From Lutjanus erythropterus (taxonomy: Eukaryota; Chordata; Actinopteri; Lutjaniformes; Lutjanidae): DNA of 64,000 nt. Below, piece by piece: positions 13,325 to 25,086 of the stretch. Location of the stretch: NCBI GenBank assembly GCA_020091685.1, contig CM034598.1, positions 20,137,745 to 20,201,744 of the forward strand, read 5' to 3'. The position numbers and the translations under genes are program-made. The number at the start of each line of letters is the position of its first letter. Position 1 is the first letter of the stretch. Below the pieces are notes generated by a model, which was not told the origin of the DNA, ran no database searches, and saw only the letters and a list, made by a program, of their open reading frames with translations.

Positions 13325-13815
13325 TTAAAGCTGCAAGCAGCATTATATGGGCAGTTGCGCCCCAGGGCCCATCAGGGTCTGCAGCTATGTTGCCAGATGC
13401 CAACTGGTCTACAAGATGCTGAATTTTCATGTGCTTCAGACAACACAGGAAGGAATTCGATGTCCTGATTGTTGTGTAGATGTGTTCAGGGTGTGACTCT
13501 TATCAAACATGTGAAGTTTGGTGCACAGTACATTATTTAATCCAAAACTTGTGTAAAATACCAAAATTGACCACAATCATTTAAACTAAAGTGACAGCAA
13601 TTTCAAGTTTCATGGGTAGACATCGACATTCTATGTCATGGCCACACACCCTTGTTGTGGCGAGGATGAGCACCCGTCAGACACCAGCCGGAAAAAACGT
13701 CAAAAACGCACGCAATGGCCACGGCCACGCCACCTCGAAAACTCGTAGCGGCAAGGTCGGGCGCCCGTCAGACACCAGCTGGACACAGGAGGCACCAGCC
13801 GAGCCGTCTTATGTT
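13325..13815 (+). repeat. Dispersed repeat beginning AAAGCTGCAAGCAGC
   Basis: It begins with TTAAAGCTGCAAGCAGCAT followed by GGGCAGTTGCGCCCCAGG. I recall this as the start of an abundant fish element. Later it carries two CACCCGTCAGACACCAGC-type words (13672 and 13765). No coding capacity is seen. Confidence 0.5.
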
Positions 13816-13829
13816 TAGCCAAGCTGACT

Positions 13830-14125
13830 AAAAAATGTTATTTACACCATGATTTCAGCCTAAATCTTCACTGTAGATCTTAAGCTTGGAGCCACCTTCA
13901 TTTACACAAGCACACCCTCTGATTATGCTAGACAAGCAGTAAGGAGACATTTTTTACATTTGAAAACTTGTCACCATTCACTTACATTGTTTGTGAGATT
14001 CTGCAACACTGTATTTCTGTGAAAGTCCAGCAGTGTTTTGCAGACTAACAAAACAAACCCAATCCTCAGTCAGCATGAGGGTGAGTAGATGATGACTGAA
14101 TTTAGACATCACCATAAAAATGAAA
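13830..14125 (-). repeat. MITE-like element, family 2, copy 1
   Basis: It contains TTATTTACACCATG, AGCCTAAATCTTCACTGTAG and an end CATGAGGGTGAGTAGATGATG. The last is the inverted partner of the left end of the copy at 34200-34620 (CATTATCTCTTCACCCTCATG), which shows terminal inverted repeats. Confidence 0.55.
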
Positions 14126-14609
14126 AGATCAAAATCGCATTATCGCTCAGCCAAAGTCAATCATTGATGTGAAAGCTTGTATTGTCTTACCTTTTGGGGG
14201 GTCTGTGGTGACCTGACCCGCTTCAGCACTTGGTCCTCAGGCCTCACAGACCTTTAAATGGAGCAAGCTAGCACACCAACACACACACATACAGGCAGGC
14301 ACACACACAATTCTGATGTAACTTTAATCCAGTGATGTTACTCTTACACCAACCTGATAACACTATAAGACCTGTGCTAAACTAACATACACTTTAAAAA
14401 ATAACAAGTTATGTTACCTTGCTGGAGTCAAAGGCTGATGAAAGTGACGAGTGAAGAGAGAGACACTTACCTGGACCGGAGGAAAGTCAGATCCTCCTCT
14501 GCCCTCTTGATAACAAAATTAGAAACGGTTTGTTTTTTAAATAATACAAAATGTGCTAACAGCAAAGGCAGATTATTATGTGACTGCTGCAAAAAATAAT
14601 CACTCTAAA

Positions 14610-14840
14610 AATTCCTGTTTTGAGATTTACAGTAATAAAATGTTTACTGTAAAATTCTCCCAGCAAATTATACATATACAGCAACTTATTGTATAAATAT
14701 TATATAGTAGGCATGTCTTCATTTTACAGTAATCATGCTGTAAAAACTACTGAAATTGTTGTATACATATTATACAGTAAGGATTTTTTTCTTTTACAGT
14801 AATAATGCTGTGAAAATTACAGAAATTTGTTACAGAGTAA
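14610..14840. repeat. Degenerate tandem repeat, TTTTACAGTAATnATGCTGT unit
   Basis: Two to three units of about 85 bases. Each carries TTTTACAGTAAT, CATGCTGT and a TATTGTATAnATATTATA stretch. The sequence is AT-rich with many TACAGTA words. Confidence 0.6.
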
Positions 14841-14990
14841 GCTTTTGAAAACAGTACTTTTACTTGTAATGGAGTATCTTTATATTGTAATACTGCAACT
14901 TTAACTTTGAATTGTTACTCCATTACTACCACCTTTTTGTCATAGTGTATAATTTTAAGGGACTTTTGTCATCCAGTGTAGAAGTCGATT
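14840..14990. repeat. Fragment of the TACTTTTACTTGAGTA repeat family
   Basis: It carries GTACTTTTACTTGTAATGGAG and GTTACTCCATTACTACCACC (read in parts), words shared with 15790-15905 and 25740-25805. Confidence 0.4.
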
Positions 14991-15789
14991 TTATTTCTGA
15001 ATGTTTGCATTCTAAGAACAAGTAGATTAAATGTTTCAAGCATCTTTAATACATTGCTCAAATAATTGAAAGCATTGCAAATAAAAAGTAGATATTAAAT
15101 GAACAACAAAATGTAAATGAAATAAAAATGATTGGGATTGGAATTCTACTTTAAATACGCTCTTTTCCCAAGCCCTCAGATCAGTTGCTGCTCTTTTTTA
15201 ATGTAAGTGTCAAGGCTTTCACTGAAGCCAGACGGTGCCAACATTCTCAATGATGTAGAACCACCAGAAACCATAAAAGCCTCAGCAGAAAGTCCTGAAG
15301 AAGCAACCTTGAGGCAGCTGCTACAAGAAGTCTTCATACAGCCAGAAAGACAGATCGGAACACAATGATCCTTTCCAGCATAATCAGATTAACCCTGAGG
15401 AAAATTACTCTGAAGAGTAGGTTGACTCATCCAAGTCATACAGGCTTTGACTTCCTTAAGGGAGTGGCTTGTCTGTCCACACATGTCAGGTTTCCTTCCT
15501 GGGACAGGATGTGCAACTGAGCAGAAATTGAGCTAAAATTTACCAAAATCATAGGAAAGTTACGAGCAGGTAGAGAAGAAAGAGATGGAAAGAGAAAGGG
15601 TCTTTGTCAGTGGTCACATTCTCCAGCCTAAAAAAAGCAAATGTACATGAAATGACTCACTGTACAGGCTTAGCAGAGAGAGAGAGTCAGTCAGACAGAC
15701 AGACATATAATAACTCAATCTGAGATATTTTATTTTAGCAGGGGCAGGCTTTATTTGAATGAGAAATATTTTGCATGGACCAAATGGCA

Positions 15790-15910
15790 GACAGCAGCTA
15801 AATAGTACTTGAGTGAAGTAAATACAGGTTTGAGGTACTTGTACTTTACTTGAGTATTTCCATTTCACCTGCTTTGTACTTCCACTCCACTGCAATTCAG
15901 AGGCAAAAAA
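15790..15910. repeat. Repeat of the TACTTTTACTTGAGTA family
   Basis: It contains TTGTACTTTACTTGAGTAT, TTCCATTTCACCTGC and CTTCCACTCCACTGCA followed by TTCAGAGGCAAA. I recognise this as a common fish dispersed repeat. Confidence 0.55.
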
Positions 15911-16149
15911 TAATCAACAAATAAATATATATTGAGTGAAAGTTGTATAAAGTTAGCTAAAAGCTAAAAAAAACAAAAAAATCAACATTAATATATCAAT
16001 ATATATATATATATATCATATATCAGTTGTAATCCAATAATAAACAGGTCCAAGAAGGTTGCAAAAAAGACATTTGCAACCTACCTGCCAATTTTGGTGA
16101 ATTTTCATTTTTGCTGCACAAACATTTTTAGCAGAGAATAAAAAGAAGA

Positions 16150-16172
16150 AGAAAGAAAGAAAGAAAGAAAGA
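16150..16172. repeat. (AAAG)n microsatellite
   Basis: Six AAAG units. Confidence 0.9.
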
Positions 16173-16857
16173 ATAATCCGCAATGCTGTTTGGACCCCTA
16201 AAAATCAGAATAGATGTCCCTTTATTTCTTTACTTTCCAGAGAGAACTTTAAAAACATGCACATTCACAGACATAAAAGGAGAAAATACATAGTGCAACT
16301 GTGAAATTAAATCAGGTCAATGCAAAAGACAATGAATAAAAATCTTTAAGACTAGATAAATGAATAAGAGTTTAAAGCAAAGTCTAATTAAAAGCCACTG
16401 TTAAAAAAATACAAGTCTACAAGTAATAAGTGTAATTATCTTAATTCATTATTTACACACATTTAAATACATTTTCCCTGTAAATGTTCAATTTGGGATA
16501 ATTATAATAATATATTATAAATATTAGATTTGAAAATAGAACATTAAAAAAGACATATCATTGGTGACACAATTACTTAATGAAAACTGAGTTTTCTTTC
16601 CTGATACAGCATTTCTCAAAAAAGTACTCCACAAGAATTTATACCCAACTTCTCTTTGATGCAATACCTTGTGTCTTTTTAATTTATCACAAGTAAATTA
16701 CATGTTTGATGTGAGTCTGCGTTTTAAATGCACCCTTATATCAGATGATTGACTAGTATTACTTTTATTGGTGATTTAAAAACAAAAAAATCAGATCAGA
16801 GTACTTCCACCACTTCATGAGCCCTGAGAGCCCGGTCCATAGCTGTTTCACGGTAGC

Positions 16858-16882
16858 ACTACAACTCCCATGGTGCATTGCA
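16858..16882 (+). promoter_or_regulatory. ZNF143/THAP11-type promoter motif upstream of tcof1
   Basis: ACTACAACTCCCATGGTGC closely follows the known ACTACA..TCCCA...TGC core of the ZNF143 (Staf)/THAP11 site, found just upstream of housekeeping-gene start sites. It lies about 190 bases before the tcof1 ATG, where the promoter is expected. No TATA box is evident, which fits a housekeeping gene. Confidence 0.65.
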
Positions 16883-17049
16883 GCGGTAAACAGACCGATT
16901 ACATCCTGAGTTGAAAGTTCACATGTGCTCACATGCGTGTTTTAGTGGAGCAGCAGTAACTTTGTGCAGCATGTGGCTGGTTTTATTATGAAAATACTTT
17001 TAGTCGTTACCTCTGCGTGTTTATGTGACGTCGTCCTCGTGTGTCCGGT

Positions 17050-17167
17050 ATGTCTGTGAACGCATCAAAGCACGAGCTGACCCAGCTGATCTACCGCCAT
17101 TTGAAGGAGCATGGTTTCACGTCAGCTGCAGATGAGCTCCAGAGGCACAGCCCACAGGTCAACACTG

Positions 17168-17205
<38 letters not shown>

Positions 17206-20200
17206 TAGTTACTGCAACGTAAAGAGACATACACTGTAACAATGTTACCGTTTAGAAACAGGAAACAGTCATTCATCTGAAAAGTTTGTTCCCTGCTTAA
17301 CTGGTGCATCAGCAGATTGCCTTTGCTTATAGGCAATCGATCACCTAGTGTTAAGTATAAAAAACTCTTTTGTCTCACGAGGCTATGAATCACGATAAGC
17401 TATTGTGTCTTTTTTAGTGTAATCCGTGTGGTTATACAGTCGTTCTTTCTTGTTATTTACAGCCCCTTTCAGCTCAAGTTGCTGCCCACATCATCTATAT
17501 TTTGTTAGTAAAAATGGTGAACAAAAATGAAAGGCGAGTGTTTAACTCATGTTTGACGATACAGTTAAAACTGGGCATGTTTAAAAGTTAAACCTTGATG
17601 TAATGTCTCACTCCAATAAAAACAATAAAATAACTGTCAATAAAAAGACAATACTTGATACCTCTTTCAACATCACAGCTAGAACTGCAACAGTTAATTA
17701 AATTAATCACCAACTCTTCTGCTAATCAATTAATTGGTTTGAGTATTTATTTATTTATTTATTTATTTATTTATTTGGAGAGGAAAAAAATGTCAAAGTT
17801 CTCTGATTTCAGCGTCTTAAATGTGATTTTATTTTGGTTTCTTTAGTCCTCTGTGGCAGTAACCTGAATATTGTTGGGCTGTGAGTAAAACAAGACATTG
17901 GAGGACATCCGCTTAGACTTTGGAAAACACCGATTGACATTTTTCACCATTTTCTCACATTTTAAAACAGGCAACTATTAATCGATTAGTCGAGAAAATA
18001 ATAAGACTCATTAATCGACTTTAAAAACAATCATTACTTGCAGCGTTTATCACAGCAAAATTTTAAAAAAAGTTTAAGGCACACAACATATAGGAATATC
18101 AGGAATGTGATTAGTTTCTTATCAGACTCATGTGAGAACAGTGAACACACATGCTGTCATGAAAATAAGGCTGTCAACATTAAGAGCGACTGTATCAGAG
18201 TGACAGGATGATGTAGGATCTTAAATCAGGCTGAAGGGGTTTATATTGCAATAATGTCCTTCTCACTGTACGTTATCCCGTTTATTGCATGGCTACTTAC
18301 TAAAACAATCATTAATTTGACACGCAATATTGATTAAAATATTATTTCATTGATTCATAATTGATTTTATTGCTTCCGCTAAGTCCTCCAGAGTTTATGA
18401 TGAGAACTGTTTCCATAGCAACAGTCTGTGTACCATAATTGTGCAATCAGAATCAAGAATTCAACAAATTTGTGTAATATCTTTATAAGATATGTATTAT
18501 ATGTGCATCATATCTCACACTGTCTATCTATCGTATGATTTCGTGTTTGATTTCTGCAGACGGAGACAAAAATATCTGCATCATTGATGGACATCTACAG
18601 TTCCTGGTTAAAGTGAGTGTAATGTCACTGTTCTTTGCAGAAATCAAACACCTTGATTGGACTTTGTTGGTAGTGATGATGACATGTGAGCTAAGTATCG
18701 TCTCTGCTCCTCTCAGGAACTCAAAAAAGAAAAGACAGTCGGACGCGTCCAAGCACTCTAATTTTAAAGAACAAGGAAAGAGTCCAGCTAAAGGTAAGCC
18801 TGCTTCTTTCTTACAACTTCACATTCACGGCAAGGGAAGGCTTCAGCTGATGGAGCATAGTCTTACAATTAGATTGTTTTATTTTTTAATCATCAAAAAC
18901 TGGAGACAGATGTGGGTGGCTAATCAAAGTTCTGGAGCTGGGCTAACCTGGGGTTATCTCCAGACCAGTTCTCTGACTCATCTTAGTTTCAGTCCTACTT
19001 TTATTCCAGCTTGTTTTAAGATGACTCATGTTTTTCCCTTCTATCCAAAAATGTTCCAACATTTACAGTTAATTGTGCAGTGCTCTTCAAACTTGTCATG
19101 AAGTGTGAGGAGTCAAGTTATGTGATTCTTTCGGTTTATACTTAAAAGCTCTATTAGTAGGCTTTTTATAAACATGCAACATCTGAAAAGATGAGTAGAA
19201 TGAATGATAGAATAGAAAAGAATAGAATAAATATAAATTATACTTTATTCAACCAGTCCTTGTTTGTCCCTGTTATTAGATTAGTCTCTATTACTCTCCC
19301 CTTTAGGGATAAGACAACCACTACGTAGTATATAGTTTTATGTAGTTGTACTTGATTGTTGTTCTTTATTTAATTAAATAATAACTAAATTGCTTATTTT
19401 ACTTATATGCTGTATATTTCTGTCATTTATCTATTTCATTATATTTTATTTTATGAACTATTGCTATTTACATTATCACTGTTAACTGTCTTTGTTGTTG
19501 TAACTTTGGCAACACATGAAATGTCGTGCCAATGAGGCCTACTGAATTGAATTGAACTGAAAAGATGTGCACATGAGTTTTCTTTCTTTTTTTCCTTTTC
19601 ATCTCACACCTGCACCAGCTACAAAAATCCACACTACAGCCACCTCCAATCAGACTGCAGCTGAGGACGACAGCGACTCCGATATCGAGGAGCTGAGTCA
19701 GAGTCTACTGCCACAGGTGACGTGGAGAACACACTGCGCACGTGATGATAAAACTGCTTTTCTGTATTTTTACTCACACATCACTACAGCTGATTGTTGT
19801 GAAATCATTCTATTGAGTCGCTCATCTTGATGTTACAGACTCCCTCTGCCTCCAGTAAAAAGTCAGTCCTCGCAACTCCGGTTAAACCAGCAGCAGCAGC
19901 GTCTCCAAACAAAAAGAAACCAGTGAGCCCAGTCAAATCTGTAATAGCTGCAGCTCCAGGCGATTCCAGTGACACCACTGACATATCAGAGAATGAAGGA
20001 AATTCCTCAGCTTTGGTGAGTTTTATCAATCAAGTTTTTTCTCCAGGATCTGCTTTATTTCTTACGCACAAGCACATTTAAAACATCATCCAAAGAGAAT
20101 TCCGTCTATTCTGTCTGTGTTGTCTTTTAAAGTACAAATTATCTCTATTGACATTCATGTGGTGCTTGTTAATCAACGACTGCAAAGACTGAAGCTGCTG

Positions 20201-20711
20201 CCACTTCTTCTCAGGTCAAAACTCCCAAGAGGAAAGGCAGCAGCATCTCTGAGCAGGGAGCTTCATTCACGGCATCTCCTGTTGGTACGTTTGTCACAGA
20301 AGAAGAAAGAAGGAAATTCTGATCTGGTTGTGTAATTGAATATATTTTTAATCCATTCTGCATACTTTTTATCTTCAGCAAAGCCAAAGAAAAAGAAGGA
20401 TAAACCTGCAAAAACAGCAGAGAAACAAAAAAAGAAGGTGAGTTGTTTTTTTTTTTTTTAATGCCACACTTGAGCTACTGGTTTAAAAGCGTGTTGTGGT
20501 TACTAAGCAGGAATTTCTCTTTTTGTCTTTCCAAGCCTGGTCCAGCGAAAAGGAAAAAGACTGATAGCAAATCAATGGAAAAGGTCTCCAAGGCGAAGAA
20601 ATCAAAAACTAAAACAAAAGCCAAGGATGTGGCTGCTGGAGGAGACGATTCAGACTCTGACAGCAGTTTGGATGTTGAGAAATGGAAGAATCTGCTCCTG
20701 CAGATGACAGG

Positions 20712-20776
<65 letters not shown>

Positions 20777-23700
20777 GTGCGTGTGTGCGTGCGTGTGTGC
20801 ACATGTGACGCCAGACAGTCACTGAGTGCATCATTTGTGTACAATATGCAAAGGTGAATTGTTAAGAGAAAGCACAAGAAACCAAAACATTTCTTGTTAC
20901 TCTGAGTGTTTTCCGTCAGTCTTGATAGTTATTGGATGTAGCTCACTCCAGCTCACGATGATCTAGAAGTGGTGTGAATGGTTTAGTTCTCCTGGGTATC
21001 CCATGGTCTGGGTGAATACTTGTTTCCTTTTTTGGCCTTTTTATGCCTTTAATTGATAGAACAGCTGAAGTGAAGACAGGAAAGGGGAGAATTTACATGC
21101 AGCAAAGGGATGCATGCTGGGATGAAACCCACAGCTGCTGCTGAGGACTTATAGCCTCAGTCCATGGAGCGCACGCTTTACCAACCAAGCTACCTCGACA
21201 CCCCATGAAAACTTGATTCTGATTGGCTGCAGGGTGTCCATTAAATAGACAGCTACTAAGTAGTTGCATTGAAACAATCTGTGCAAGCGATCACATCCCA
21301 TACGCTGTTCACTTCACCACTTCAGGCTGCAGCTGACAGTAAACATGGCCTATCATTTATTCATCAAAAGCCTGACATTGATTTAGGGACAATGACGTTG
21401 CTGGATAGATAGCTTGTCAAATAACAAGCTGTCAAATTATATTTACTGTTTGTCAACTGTATGCAAGGTTATTAAAGCAAAAGTCTTCCTATCATAACAT
21501 TAGCTTTCTGGCCATTAGCTGTGCCAAATAGTTCTATTGTTTATATATTATAACATTTACATTGCATAAGAACCTTATGGGATGGTTATGATTGTTCCAC
21601 GTATTAGTCAAGCCATCAGGTGTTACCAGGGAAATAAAGTTATGCCTTGTTAAAACTTGAGATTTTGATTGCAGAACACATTAAAATATAAATTAATGGT
21701 CTTTTTCTTTCTTTGGTTTGGGAACTACAGAATAGGCAGGATAATGCCCTTCAAGGTGTCTGTAATCAGGAATTAATGGACTCCACAGAGGCAGACGTCC
21801 GATGTGGGCCTTCACTTCATCCATTACTTCCTGATAATGGACACTCCATCAAGGCATTATTCCTTACATATATTCTTCCAAGTTTAATAAAGAATCTGTG
21901 AGAAACTATGTCATTCTTTTTAGATAGTTCTGCTACAGCTCATATCTTTAGAGACCAAGATCTAAAACAGTTTAGATAGTCAACCATAGGACCACAGGTT
22001 AAAGGGAAAATTAGGTTTTCATGTTGGAACAAGACAGTGTGACAGGTGGTGGATGGAGAAAGTTAAGAAGACTGGAAAATGCAGGAAATGTTGTGAGATG
22101 AAAAGACAGGTAGAGCTGGGCCCTGTCATTTAAAGGGAGAAAGACAACCACCAGACAGGACAGCAACACCCATGAGCCACCTCACCATGGAAAACAGTGA
22201 TTTCATACAAACAGGGCTGTGTACAGTAGCTGTGTGGGTGCCACTGATGTTTTTTTCTCTTGATCATTTGTGACACCTTGCCATGTTTGTACAATGTCTT
22301 CACCATGTTTACTCTGTCCACAGACGCTGACGTAGCCAAGATGGACACCATCAATGCTCTGGACTCCTCTGCACCAGAACCCAAGAAAAAGAGAGTGAGG
22401 AAACCCCGGGCTAAGCCTGCCGCAAAAACGGACACTCCCGTTCAACAGAGTGAGGGGACAGTTCCAAAAAATGAAAAGGTGAAGGAGAAAGCCATGACAA
22501 AAACACCAACAAAGACTAGCACACCCAGGAAGAGCACACCAAAAAAGACTGCACCTGTGATGTCCCCTGCCACCACGCGTCAAGAACAAGACATCAGTGC
22601 TGTAGGGGACAATCCAGCGACGTCCACTCTCTCCCCGTCAAAACAGACACCAACGAAAGAGAAAAGGAAACTTGTGACTCCCAGTGAAGAGAAAACCGGT
22701 GAGACGATGTCTGAGCCCAAGAAGAAGAAGAAAAAGGAGATCACTGGAGACAAGGTGGAAGACGATACAAATAAGACTGGTGTTGTTGGTAAAGACAGTA
22801 AAGGGGAAAAGGAAATGAACAATGATGTCACAGAGAAACAGTTTGGTGATAAACCTGCGGAGAAGAAAAAGTCAAAAGAAACAAAGGGAGACAGCAAAAT
22901 GAAGACTGAAGAAGAAATGACAGAGAAGAACAAAAATGGAATTGTTGATGAGGGGGAAATAACAGAGCCAACAGTGCCAGAAAAGAAAGCCAAGAAGAAG
23001 AAAGGGGAGAAAACTGATGGTGATTTACTGATTGAAAATTCAGACCCGATAGTTGAAGAAAAGACAGCAAAGAAGAAGAAAAAGACAACTGATAGTGAGG
23101 AAAAATCAGAGCAAAAAGTAGAGGAAAACAAGGAAAATTCAGAGCAGATAGCTGAAAAAGTAGAAGAAAAGAAAGCAAAGAAAAAGAAAAAGACAGCTGA
23201 TAGCGAGGAAAAATCTGAGCAAAAAATCAATGAACTTTCAGGGCAGATTGATGAAAAAGTAAAAGAAAATATAGAGCCAATAGTTGAAGAAAAGAAAACA
23301 AAAAAGAAGAAAAAGACAGCTGACAATGAGGAAAAACTAGAGCAAAATGTTGAAGAAAGCACGGAAAATTTAGAGCAGATAGCTGACAAAGTAGAGCAAA
23401 ATACAGAGACGACACTTGAAGAAAAGAAAACGAAGAAGAAGAAAAAAGAGAAAAAGGGTGGTGAGGAAAATTCAGAGCAGACAGCTGAAGACAAGAAAGC
23501 AAAGAAGAGAGAAAAGACAGCTGATAGTGAGGAAAATTCAGAGCAGGTAGCTGAAAAGGTCGAAGAAAATCCAGAGCCAATAGTTGAAGAAAAGAAAGCA
23601 AAGAAGAAGAAAAGGGAGAAAGCTGATAGTGAGGAGAGTTCAGAGCATATAGTTAAAGAAAAGAAAAAGAGAAAAAAGGACAAAGCTGATCATAATGAGA

Positions 23701-24787
23701 TGTCAGAGCAGATTGTTGAAGAAAATATGACGACGACAAAGAAATCAGAGAGCAGTGATCGAGAGGAACAGCCAGAGCAGGTTACTGAAGTGAAGAAGAA
23801 AAACAAAAAGTTGTGCTCATCGTTGGAAAATGATTCAGCTGACACAGAACTACTGCTTCCACTCATCCCCGAGACGCCTCAAACAGAGAAGAAAAGTGAG
23901 TAGATAAGTCGCACCGGTCGTGACAAAAATGGAGTTCTGCCAGTTTTGTAAATTTATATTCACTTTCTCATTTTTTTTTCCTCAGAGAAAAGCAAGTTGA
24001 AATCAGCTGAAGTCCCAGAAACACCTGCAGTTCCTGTCCAAGATGCTGCAGAAACACAAACTCTCCAAACACCCTCAAGGGACACCCCCAAAAAGGTATC
24101 GCCCCACCTTCACCAGTTTGATATGTTACAGATTATTACACACCTTTGTTAAGTACTCAGTTCTGATTGGTCAGTTAGTGCGTGCTTTTTTTAAAAAAAA
24201 GCAATGCAATTTTATTTTATTTTTCCACAATAATAACATTCATTTTGTTACAGGCCTGGGAATTATAAAATAATAAAGAGATGGATATTAAGCAAATTAG
24301 TGAAAAAGAGAAATAAAAAAAAAAAAAAGAAAAACCATTAATAAGACACACACATTACACACACATTAACCATAGAAAGATGCACATGTAAACACTATTA
24401 TTTAAACACTACCAATTACAGCATTCTAAAATCTCTTTCTTAATAGCAGACTGTTGCTATGGACACAACTCTGATCATAAACTCTGCAGGAGCTTAAAAT
24501 AATTTTAAATCAATAAAATAATTTTTCAATAATATTTTTTGTCAAATTACAGATTTTTCTTTTAAAGTTGCGTAGCCTCACAGTAAGTAGGATAATGTAC
24601 CTTGAGCTGGTCATTATTATGAAATAAACCCCTTCAAGGTGATTCAAGATCCCTTTATTTCCAATAATGACCTGCTCACTGTACATTATGCCCTGCATGT
24701 CACTGTTTTCAAATCAGAATAACATGTTATTCATTTTTCTGTGATTCTTCACAGAAAAAGAAATCCTCCAAGAGCTCAGAGTCATGA
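17050..24787 (+). CDS. tcof1: Treacle (tcof1), 11 coding exons, complete
   Basis: Treacle is a nucleolar scaffold for RNA polymerase I transcription, rRNA processing and the rDNA damage response. Exons: 17050-17157, 18560-18612, 18717-18793, 19619-19716, 19839-20015, 20215-20284, 20379-20437, 20536-20710, 22324-23895, 23986-24095, 24755-24787. Total is 2532 nt, 843 residues, and all phases close. Residues ~5-37 form a LisH motif (LTQLIYRHLKEHGFTSAADE); exon 2 gives SLMDIYSSWLK, matching treacle exon 2. Acidic Ser/Asp clusters (DDSDSDIEELSQSLL at 96-110, GDSSDTTD, DDSDSDSS at ~253) alternate with Lys/Pro/Ala linkers. Exon 9 (residues ~273-796) carries eight lysine-rich repeats, and the C-terminus is KKK-rich like the nucleolar signal of human treacle. 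The exon 6 acceptor could lie 30 nt earlier, in frame. Arsi next door supports the call. It is shorter than human treacle (~1400-1490 aa). Confidence 0.9.
17170..17203. repeat. (AC)n microsatellite just after the tcof1 exon 1 donor
   Basis: The run starts 12 bases after the end of exon 1 (17157), whose donor GTCAAC is weak. Confidence 0.95.
17678..18050 (+). repeat. Dispersed repeat, ATCGATTAAT family, copy 2, with (ATTT)n insert
   Basis: It runs from AGAACTGCAACAGTTAATT to CATTACTTGCAGCG in tcof1 intron 1. It shares order and wording with 438-745 (GATTTCAG, TTAAATGTG, AAACAAGACATTGGAGGAC, AATCGATTAGTCGAGAAAAT). An (ATTT)n run at 17744-17777 lies within it. Confidence 0.65.
19360..19562 (+). 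repeat. Probable retroposon tail in tcof1 intron 3
   Basis: It ends with GTCGTGCCAATGAGGCCTAC and TGAATTGAATTGAACTGA, a tail form similar to that at 12700-12740. The left limit is uncertain. Confidence 0.35.
20713..20801. repeat. (GT)n microsatellite directly at the tcof1 exon 8 donor
   Basis: About 40 GT units with GC interruptions at the 3' end. The donor GTAGGT at 20711 runs straight into the repeat. Confidence 0.95.
21005..21190. repeat. Dispersed repeat in tcof1 intron 8
   Basis: It contains AATTGATAGAACAGCTGAAG, AGACAGGAAAGGGGAGA and a right end with TTTACCAACCAAGCTACC. This is a layout I recall from a common fish repeat. No protein is encoded. Confidence 0.45.
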
Positions 24788-25080
24788 AGATGTTTGATTC
24801 TTCATCCCTGCAGAACCAGCGTATAAAGACAGCACATCCTCTCCATCCTGTTTCTGATCATATTTCAGTGGTTAGAAGGACATGTTAAACTGTAAAGAGA
24901 AAATGATTTTTATATTTTGGTACCTTTTTCATTGTTTCCTGTATTTACTGACAGTACTGCTTGCTTTGTTTTATGTGACGTTGCCATTTTAATGGCATGA
25001 ATAAGGGGATTTATAACTGTTTCACGGAATGGGTAACCCCATTTTATGATATTTCTTTTCAAAGTGTAATTCGGTCATTG

Positions 25081-25086
25081 ATTAAA
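25081..25086 (+). promoter_or_regulatory. tcof1 polyadenylation signal (ATTAAA)
   Basis: ATTAAA lies 294 bases after the tcof1 stop codon, the first good signal in the 3' UTR. A TGTGTT-like/GTGTTTTC stretch follows within 30 bases. Confidence 0.5.

Larger units (their letters stand above)
1170..16840. other. Gene-poor interval between arsi and tcof1
   Basis: No coding gene could be supported in this 15.7 kb. It is AT-rich and holds dispersed repeats (listed separately near 2.5, 3.8, 10.4, 12.6, 13.3, 13.8, 14.6-14.9 and 15.8 kb), simple repeats at 5.8 and 6.0 kb, and short chance ORFs of 60-120 codons without recognisable domains. About 5' of arsi (1170-1300) there is presumably the arsi promoter, but no clear core element stands out. 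Confidence 0.6.

Noticed and set aside
18535-19101. Plus-strand ORF of 188 codons
   Set aside because: It reads through tcof1 exons 2 and 3 and their introns in a frame not kept by the splice sites.
20475-20834. Minus-strand ORF with a long His-Thr repeat
   Set aside because: It is the translation of the (GT)n microsatellite behind tcof1 exon 8.
22580-23683. Minus-strand ORF of 367 codons, very rich in Phe and Ser
   Set aside because: It is the reverse of the lysine-rich tcof1 exon 9: AAG/AAA and GAA codons read backwards give CTT/TTT and TTC. Low complexity, no domain.
22970-23760. Regularly spaced repeats that could suggest a CRISPR array
   Set aside because: The repeats are coding (lysine-rich treacle units) with variable length, and the genome is vertebrate.
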